DNA of 6,627 nucleotides from an uncultured Bacteroidales bacterium (GTDB taxonomy: Bacteria; Bacteroidota; Bacteroidia; Bacteroidales; WCHB1-69), in the NCBI GenBank assembly GCA_937901455.1, contig CALDIA010000024.1, positions 1-6,627 on the forward strand, given 5' to 3'. Of the stretch, positions 6,583 to 6,627 are shown one piece after another (within the stretch, counting starts at the first letter, position 1; every line of letters begins with the position of its first letter). Position numbers and translations under genes: made by a program. Below the pieces are notes generated by a model. It worked only from the letters and a program-made list of their open reading frames with translations, searched no databases and was not told the DNA's origin.

Positions 6583-6627
6583 GTAAAAATCACCCTATTA
6601 ACCCTGTTGATAATTTTGTTGAGAAAA

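Noticed and set aside
6549..6593. Start of the regulator at the upstream ATG (739 residues)
   Set aside because: The added 15 residues bury the signal peptide, and the -7 element at 6575-6582 lies downstream of that ATG.

Overview
The window looks like a piece of a Bacteroidales-type (phylum Bacteroidota) chromosome. Three things point there: a type IX secretion (T9SS) C-terminal sorting domain, a membrane-tethered TPR/coiled-coil regulator of the sort common in Prevotella, Bacteroides and relatives, and exact matches to the Bacteroidetes -7 promoter element TAnnTTTG ahead of two genes. Genus cannot be fixed from the sequence alone. All four genes lie on the minus strand, so transcription runs from the high to the low coordinate. 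I see no tRNA, rRNA, CRISPR array or transposase.

Layout in transcription order. (1) 6548-4374: a large lipoprotein-like regulator with periplasmic TPRs, one membrane helix, a cytoplasmic coiled coil, a degenerate LuxR-like helix-turn-helix and an added C-terminal winged helix. The two DNA-binding modules are joined by a linker encoded by a 12-bp triplicated repeat. (2) 4256-2685: a secreted protein with a signal peptide, a probable beta-propeller-like body and a T9SS type A sorting domain, preceded by a good promoter. (3) 2684-2508: a junction containing a perfect 12-bp-arm palindrome (REP-like) and, in frame with the next gene, start-less RHS coding sequence. (4) 2507-660: a 5'-truncated RHS protein with the complete RHS-associated core, a Gly/Ala-rich spacer and a variable C-terminal domain with HxH...D residues, possibly a JAB-like metalloprotease toxin. 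(5) 641-57: only 18 nt further on, a small exported protein of unknown family, placed where an immunity gene is expected. Positions 1-56 are AT-rich and hold nothing I can name.

Best interpretation: the left half is an orphan Rhs-CT/immunity cassette of a polymorphic toxin system that has lost its N-terminal delivery part and sits directly behind a T9SS cargo gene. The right half is a surface or secreted protein with an upstream membrane-bound regulator that may or may not control it. Candidate novelty lies in the unassigned toxin tail with an exported putative immunity protein, and in the double-HTH regulator. No gap between genes exceeds 300 bases.
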